A DNA stretch of 64,000 nt, from the NCBI GenBank assembly GCA_041684965.1, contig JAWLGR010000006.1, positions 62,001 to 126,000 on the forward strand, given 5' to 3'. The translations under genes and the position numbers were made by a program. Origin of the DNA: Mariniphaga sp041684965. Lineage in GTDB: Bacteria; Bacteroidota; Bacteroidia; Bacteroidales; Prolixibacteraceae. Positions 63,763 to 64,000 of this stretch are shown piece after piece; positions within the stretch are counted from its first letter, which is position 1; each line of letters begins with the position of its first letter. The notes under the pieces were generated by a model. It worked only from the letters and a program-made list of their open reading frames with translations, searched no databases and was not told the DNA's origin.

Positions 63763-64000
63763 ATGAACCCGGAGGATCAAACCATACAAATTCTGTTTGT
63801 GAATTGTCAGCAGAAAGACGTTACTTTTGCTGTGAAGGAGCTCAGCAAGGAGGTCATTCATTTCACATATCTTTGTGCTGATGATGATGCAGAATTCAAA
63901 AGACAACTCGCAGTCTGCCATCCAAATGTGGTAATTGCGGGGTGCTCCCATGACAACTCATACAATCTTAATAATTTACACATCACCCGGACAATATCAA
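63763..64000 (+). CDS. Unidentified protein, 3' end outside window
   Basis: The ATG at 63763 opens a frame to the window edge (79 codons). The start, IQILFVNCQQKDVTFAVKELS, and CHPNVVIAGCSHDN further on, have the hydrophobic strand and helix alternation of a response-regulator-like receiver or a similar alpha/beta fold (strand, helix, then VVIAGC like a phosphoacceptor strand but with Gly-Cys instead of Asp). This may be the N-terminus of a sensor kinase with a PAS or receiver-like domain. The identification is tentative. A promoter lies just upstream. Confidence 0.45.
   Translation, partial: MNPEDQTIQILFVNCQQKDVTFAVKELSKEVIHFTYLCADDDAEFKRQLAVCHPNVVIAGCSHDNSYNLNNLHITRTIS

Overview
The window reads as chromosomal DNA of a member of the Bacteroidota, probably a Bacteroidales or Marinilabiliales-like lineage. 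Reasons seen in the sequence: AT-rich composition, few Shine-Dalgarno sequences, promoters of the TTG-N19..21-TAnnTTTG kind, and several families or gene neighbourhoods typical of this phylum (DUF3822 next to rsmD, STAS next to rnz, DUF3276, DUF6787, a long NusB, FKBP-type lipoproteins, a second LeuA-family enzyme inside the leu operon). No tRNA, rRNA, prophage, insertion sequence or CRISPR array was found. Assignments come from reading motifs by eye; no database search was run.

Layout. 1-6339: leucine operon leuA(partial)-leuC-leuD-cimA-like-leuB with a strong terminator. 6340-7014: long intergenic region holding an 11-bp phased dyad array. 7015-9983: small membrane and envelope genes (VTT, DUF1622, DUF4235, small lipoprotein, M48 protease). 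10411-11937: envelope genes (Gly-zipper OmpA lipoprotein, beta-barrel, DUF1328). 12416-15183: a pair of cytochrome bd-superfamily-like membrane subunits, each with a C-terminal c-type haem motif. 15379-16891: VTT-like, DUF6787 and msrA. 17010-21940 (minus): DUF1080, phosphohexomutase and dTDP-rhamnose genes rfbD, rfbC, rfbA. 22178-25596: rpsA, STAS protein, rnz. 25593-27023: RecD-like helicase. 27117-29108: pilin-like protein, DUF3822, rsmD. 29160-32238: thioredoxin-like protein, pdxH, and dnaX with a frameshift at an A11 run. 32385-36289: glutathione peroxidase, photolyase, threonine aldolase, rhomboid. 36810-39735: K+/H+ antiporter, nusB, yajC. 39736-40565: second 11-bp phased dyad array. 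40566-43680: ychF, then an ECF sigma/anti-sigma/CpxP-like operon. 43743-49487: small membrane protein, metallo-hydrolase, RsmI-like methyltransferase, YciB-NUDIX fusion, two FKBP lipoproteins, nrnA, ndk. 49519-54622: histidine catabolism (ftcD, hutI), a YfcC-type transporter, ferredoxin. 54826-61099: ZIP transporter, nth, ABC-F protein, DUF3276, folD, ffh. 61266-63398: tex, interrupted by three in-frame stops. 63763-64000: start of an unidentified gene.

Most of the window is housekeeping. The four points that stand out are: (1) two intergenic arrays in which CG dinucleotides recur every 11 bp and the motif flips from TTCG to CGAA across a single 10-bp central step; (2) dnaX, where an A11 run separates a gamma-length frame from a tau C-terminus in the -1 frame; (3) tex, where three nonsense codons lie within 30 bp although the surrounding codons still match the family; (4) the paired bd-like subunits with haem-c tails, in which the expected haem-b histidines seem divided between the two proteins.
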